Positions 53,501 to 59,500 of a stretch of DNA of 64,000 bases are shown one piece after another. The stretch spans positions 22,137,865-22,201,864 of the forward strand of contig NC_091195.1 in assembly GCF_040958095.1 (NCBI RefSeq), written 5' to 3'. The DNA comes from Procambarus clarkii (taxonomy: Eukaryota > Arthropoda > Malacostraca > Decapoda > Cambaridae). Both the position numbers and the translations under genes were made by a program. Within the stretch, counting starts at the first letter, position 1; every line of letters starts with the position of its first letter. The notes under the pieces were generated by a model that ran no database searches, was not told the DNA's origin, and was given only the letters and a program-made list of their open reading frames with translations.

Positions 53501-56500
53501 ACCCAAACCAACAATACTACACCCAAACCAACAATATTACACCCAAACCATCAATACTACACCCAAACCATCAATACTACACCCAAACCATCAATACTAC
53601 ACCCAAACCAACAATACTACACCCAAACCAACAATACTACACCCAAACCAACAATACTACACCCAAACCAACAATACTACACCCAAACCAACAATACTAC
53701 ACCCAAACCAACAATACTACACCCAAACCAACAATACTACACCCAAACCAACAATACTACACCCAAACCAACAATATTACACCCAAACCATCAATACTAC
53801 ACCCAAACCATCAATACTACACCCAAACCAACAATACTACACCCAAACCATCAATACTACACCCAAACCATCAATATTACACCCAAACCATCAATATTAC
53901 ACCCAAACCATCAATACTACACCCAAACCATCAATACTACACCCAAACCATCAATACTACACCCAAACCAACAATACTACACCCAAACCATCAATACTAC
54001 ACCCAAACCATCAATACTACACCCAAACCATCAATACTACACCCAAACCAACAATATTACACCCAAACCATCAATACTACACCCAAACCATCAATATTAC
54101 ACCCAAACCAACAATATTACACCCAAACCATCAATACTACACCCAAACCATCAATACTACACCCAAACCAACAATACTACACCCAAACCAACAATATTAC
54201 ACCCAAACCATCAATACTACACCCAAACCATCAATACTACACCCAAACCATCAATATTACACCCAAACCATCAATATTACACCCAAACCATCAATACTAC
54301 ACCCAAACCATCAATACTACACCCAAACCATCAATACTACACCCAAACCAACAATACTACACCCAAACCAACAATATTACACCCAAACCATCAATACTAC
54401 ACCCAAACCATCAATACTACACCCAAACCAACAATACTACACCCAAACCATCAATACTACACCCAAACCATCAATATTACACCCAAACCATCAATATTAC
54501 ACCCAAACCATCAATACTACACCCAAACCATCAATACTACACCCAAACCAACAATACTACACCCAAACCAACAATATTACACCCAAACCATCAATACTAC
54601 ACCCAAACCATCAATACTACACCCAAACCATCAATATTACACCCAAACCATCAATATTACACCCAAACCATCAATACTACACCCAAACCAACATTACCAA
54701 CAATGTAGAGTTAAAACCATAAAAAAAGAAGACTTCAGTAACCAACACTTTTTTTATATGACAGAGTACTGGGAAGATGGGACACCATGAGCAGAGCTCT
54801 CATCCCATAACTGCACTTAAATAATTACAGCACTTCATTTTACAGAACGGTGTCACTAAGCCTGCTTTCAGAGCAGAGGTTCAATGTAAAGAGGACCACA
54901 ATTAAATACAGTCCTGTAATGAAGAATGAAGCAAGGCATTTTACACTTTTTACTACGACAACAAATTTGAATGCTTTGAAAGAAGCTATTAACCCCTTTT
55001 GATATGGCATTTATTTTGGGGCTCCCTCTTAGTGCATGACTTTTTTTATATATATAAAACCCTCTAATTCTCTTGAGTTTGCTCCCGAGATCTGTGAATA
55101 ACAAGTCGTTCACTGTATACAATACAATATGTAGAAAATATTTAACCTCCGATGACCACTAACACACAGGAAAATTCTTATGTAAAGTCTTCCATTAATT
55201 TGGCATTTCAAAAGTCTACAATGTTCTCAGGCCCTTTCTCTTACTCCCCTTCCCTTACCAACACTACACCTATAAATTACCACCTGTCGGACAATCTCTA
55301 GTAACTCCTGTCCTGACAATGGCAGTTCCGTCCCATGTCACTGCCCATATTCGTCCTGAACGCCCAATCGACACTGATGTCACGTCCTGGTCCGGTGGTG
55401 TTGGAATATGCCCCCAGCCACATCCTTCAGGGCATGTGCCATCCACTCCCTCACGAACCATAATCTATTTAAACATTATTACTTATTACATAAATAATAA
55501 ACGAAAGAATTTTTATTTTTTATTTCTAAAATCTCTAAACTTTTGTTTTGTGATACTTAAACATACAAGACTATACAAACTACAAGGGGAATAGTCAGAA
55601 ATGCTTATATATACACACACACACACACACTTAAATGGAGAGGAAATAATGTTTTTATATACAGTACTCACTCTTCCGAGAGCTGTCACACCCCAAACCA
55701 TAAGCTTGTCTGGATCATCGCCAGACACCTCGCCACCACCCACACCAATGTCAATAAATGGTTCCTAAGATGATAATGAGAAGAGCCCCAAATTAGTTAT
55801 CAGCTTGTGGATCAAATGTGTATTAAAGGAAATATATGTACAGTAGAAATTTGGAGTAAAAAAAAAAAAAATCAAGGGTTGAATCTAATACAACAACTTT
55901 TCTGGTGGGCCCCATAGTAGCTAACCAAGCTTAGCTCAGTGGTAAAACAGAGCTCAAGCCCAACACACCAAACCTCCGAGACCCATCTGTCACCTATCAG
56001 GAGCCAGGACCAAAATTTGGCTCCACAGTCTACAAGACGAGAGGAGCAGATCTTCTCTCCTAGGTAAACAAGGCAAATAATAGGTGCTAGAGAGAATTTA
56101 CCCAACAGCAACTAGCGTTTGCCTTATCCAGGTAACTTAAGTCTCCCTCCCAGTCTGCCCTGTCACTCTGGAACCTCCTGTATAAAACCCCCATAACCCC
56201 ACAGGTTCCAAGGAAGGAATAAGAGCGAGGAATATGGACTTACTGGAAGCCTACCAGAAAAGTCTATTCGCAATATAAAATTCTCTAATTATCCCTCAGT
56301 TCCCAAACTTATTCACAATGTGGCCTTGAGAGGGATGGCCGCATTTTTCCACCTCACCGGGTGGTGAGAAACAAAGCCCCGATCTCAAAGGAGCACATAA
56401 AACATTGCCCTGCTCTAGCCACAGGTTAGAGCCAACAATGGTCCCAAGTCAGAGCTTAAAGAAGCCAAAGCCAAACAGTATAAGATGATAGTGTACACAG

Positions 56501-59500
56501 CAACCACAAAATCCTAGAAAAGTATGGAGAAGACAATACAAACAAAAATTTACACAAAAGTACAAATGCTTATGAGAGGAATAAATGGAAGACATACTAA
56601 GCCACCACACATCCATAAAGAAAGACATCAATGTAGCATCAAGGTACACGCCACCCGAGTCTGACACAGGAAACGGGACACTAAGCCAACTAATAAAAAC
56701 AATAAACAAATAAAAACCTCAGAGGAGAGCAGCAAACCATTGAAGCAGAGCACACTGTTGAACCCTGAGGGAAGGCAAAGCCTTGGGAAGAAACAATGGG
56801 CAAGAAGGGCTGGGAACTGGGGCAGAACTGTCACATGGGAGTTAGTAGAACACAGCCCTAAAAATACTCCAACTCGGTCGTCAACAACAGCAAAAAAAGC
56901 AGCTGGACTTGGAAACGAGAGAGATATGAAACTATAATCTCAAGGGCAAGTGAAATATACATTCCATAAATGCTGTGTGCTCTAAAAATAATGCTTCGAA
57001 CTGGAAATGGACATTTGGTGGTGCAGCAAGGGAACATGGGCAGATAGATACATGCCTGGTTGACCAATACCCCAGAGCTCCTGCCTCAACCAGGAATCAG
57101 AGAAATGTGGGTATCAGACTGGCTTAAAAGCCAGAATGGAAGCTACTGACCAGAGTCGAAACACCTGACAAAGCAGCCAATCACACTCACTGCTGTCAAA
57201 ACCCATAAAATCCCTTGCCTCCAAGGAGAGAAAAGGGTAACGAACAAGAGAGATTGATCCACACTAGCAGTTTCACCATCCTGAGAAAGGCATCTGTGGC
57301 TGTAAAAGCATAGGAAAAGGCAAGCCTAGAAAAAGAACCAAGACCCATTCAGAACAGATTGAAGACACACCTTGCACTGTACAAGAACAGAGAATCTTCT
57401 CCAAACAGTGCAAGACCTGCAATCTATCGACCTAACATCTAGGCAACTGGAGTACTTGGATGTGGAAATACCAAACCCTGCTACACACAGCAATGCACAA
57501 TCAAACAAGGCATTGTAGCAGCAACGAAAGAATAACCCCTCGGGAAAGACCTGAAAACTGGTGCAGCCTGCCACTAGTCAAGCACTTCCCAATGATAGCA
57601 AACCTACTTGCCAGAATGAATCTGGGACCTCACACAGCAGCCAGGAAGCAGAAAAGCGCCATATGTATATGATGATGAATCCAATTCAGACATATGGTTA
57701 GTTGTGCAGTAGGTACCAAAGCAAGTCCCACCAAGCAACACTTATAAGATAGGTGAGACAACAAACATGTTTGGGGAAAGGGGTCAAACCCAGGCCACAA
57801 ACAGGGACCTAGAAACACAACAGTAGGAAAGTGGAGGTGGCCGCCAGGTAGTACCTTGAAGGATGATAGGAGAACACATTCATATGAACCAAGAAACCTT
57901 CATGGACAGAAACTAATCAAAAAGGTTCATGGGGCAACCATGGCTCTTTCTCCAGCAATCCCAATACCCTGTGACCTTTCCTACCACTGCAGGAAGGACC
58001 ATGATGGGAGCCTACATCACCTTCAAAGCATAAAGCTTCAACACAGGGAAGAAACAGGGTGTCAATCAGAGAAGCCCTGGAACTCCTGGAAACAAACTGA
58101 GCCCATCCCAAAAGACAACAGAACCAAGCATGGAGTCGACCCCCCCCCCTGGCCACCATCACATCCCCAGAGTGGGCAGCCTGACCGCTTCTGCCAGCCC
58201 CACAGTAGGTAGAGCCAACAACCCAACCTTATGTTCAGCTCAGCAAAACTGTAGCTATTCCCAGACATATTCACCAAATATAATGTAATGTACAACTGAC
58301 TTAGCAATGGTATGGGTAGAGCACAGAGACATGTGCAAAGTGAACATAAACTTTTGTGGAATGCACGGAAAGCATCCACCACACACACAGTAGGGCAGCA
58401 GATGAAGTAATGGACAATTGTAAATGTTGATGACAAAGGGGTGGTACCAGCTGGCCCACAGCTTGAAACAGCCAAGCAGCCCAAACCAACAATGGAAAAT
58501 GAGAAGTGAATCGAGGATAGCTGAAGCAAAAGCAACAGAGGACACCAGCACATATGAGGCCCAAGTGCTGTAGACCAGACATTCAAAAACTTCCACGGAA
58601 AAACAGTTGGGCATCAGCATCAGCATCCACACCACTCACTATGGGCAGGGACCCAAAAAGCCTAACATTAAAAGTGGCCATAGCCAAAGAGGCAACAAAA
58701 CCAGGAACCAATGGAACACACCAGAGAGCAATAATTACCCTTGAACCATGCAGGCCACACAATAGAGACAGTAAGAATGGCCATTGGTGCAAAAGAACTC
58801 TGAAGCACATCCTAGAAAACTGCAAACAGTAATGACAGGTAGACTTCAATGGAAAATTCATAACCGCACAGCCAAACACACTTACCAGATATAAACACAA
58901 TAGAAACCAAGGACTACAGCACCTCGAACCATCCCAGATACTCCAGTTAAATAAGAAGCATTTTGGTAAAGTAGTCATAGACCCCTCAAACATTCAAGGA
59001 GGTTGGAGTGTAAGCATGCTAGGGTCTCAAAAGAAACACACACTACCTAAACACATCCTCGGCTAAAGTGCAAGACCCTTAATGCCCACAGGAGCAGGTC
59101 CCACACAACAAGCAGCTCTTCAATGTGAACAGGCACACTTTCCATTTACAGGGCCCTACAGCGAAGGATAAATTACATGCACAGTCCAAACCAAAGTTAC
59201 TCTAGAGAAGTCGGCTCATAGAGAAGGAAGCCCGCCCAATACCTTAAACCATGTTGACCAAACCACACACTAGAAAGTGATGAGATGACGACGTTTCGGT
59301 CCGTCCTGGACCATTATCAAGTCGATCTGCCATTATTGTGATGAGAGGAAGGAGGCAATGGCAATAAATAGGCAAGAGAGAGAGGTGAGGAGAAGGAAAT
59401 TTTAGAGGAAGAAAAAGCAAGGCAACAGGAATGGAAGGTATCACGCCTCTCCACTTCCTAGTGTGGTTTGGTCAACCTTTTTCAGCCACATTATTGTGAT

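Noticed and set aside
50718-54690. Telomere-like repeat (GTTTGGGT on the minus strand)
   Set aside because: Arthropod telomeres are usually TTAGG. The unit is 20 bp and lies within a gene intron.
50651-54790. 1,379-codon open frame
   Set aside because: It is the 20-bp satellite read through. Stops cannot arise from this unit, all plus frames are open, and there is no domain or coding bias.
56449-58993. Host gene in the minus-strand frames of the 55.9-60.1 kb element
   Set aside because: Frames are short and compositionally biased, with no recognised domain, and they lie between inverted arms.
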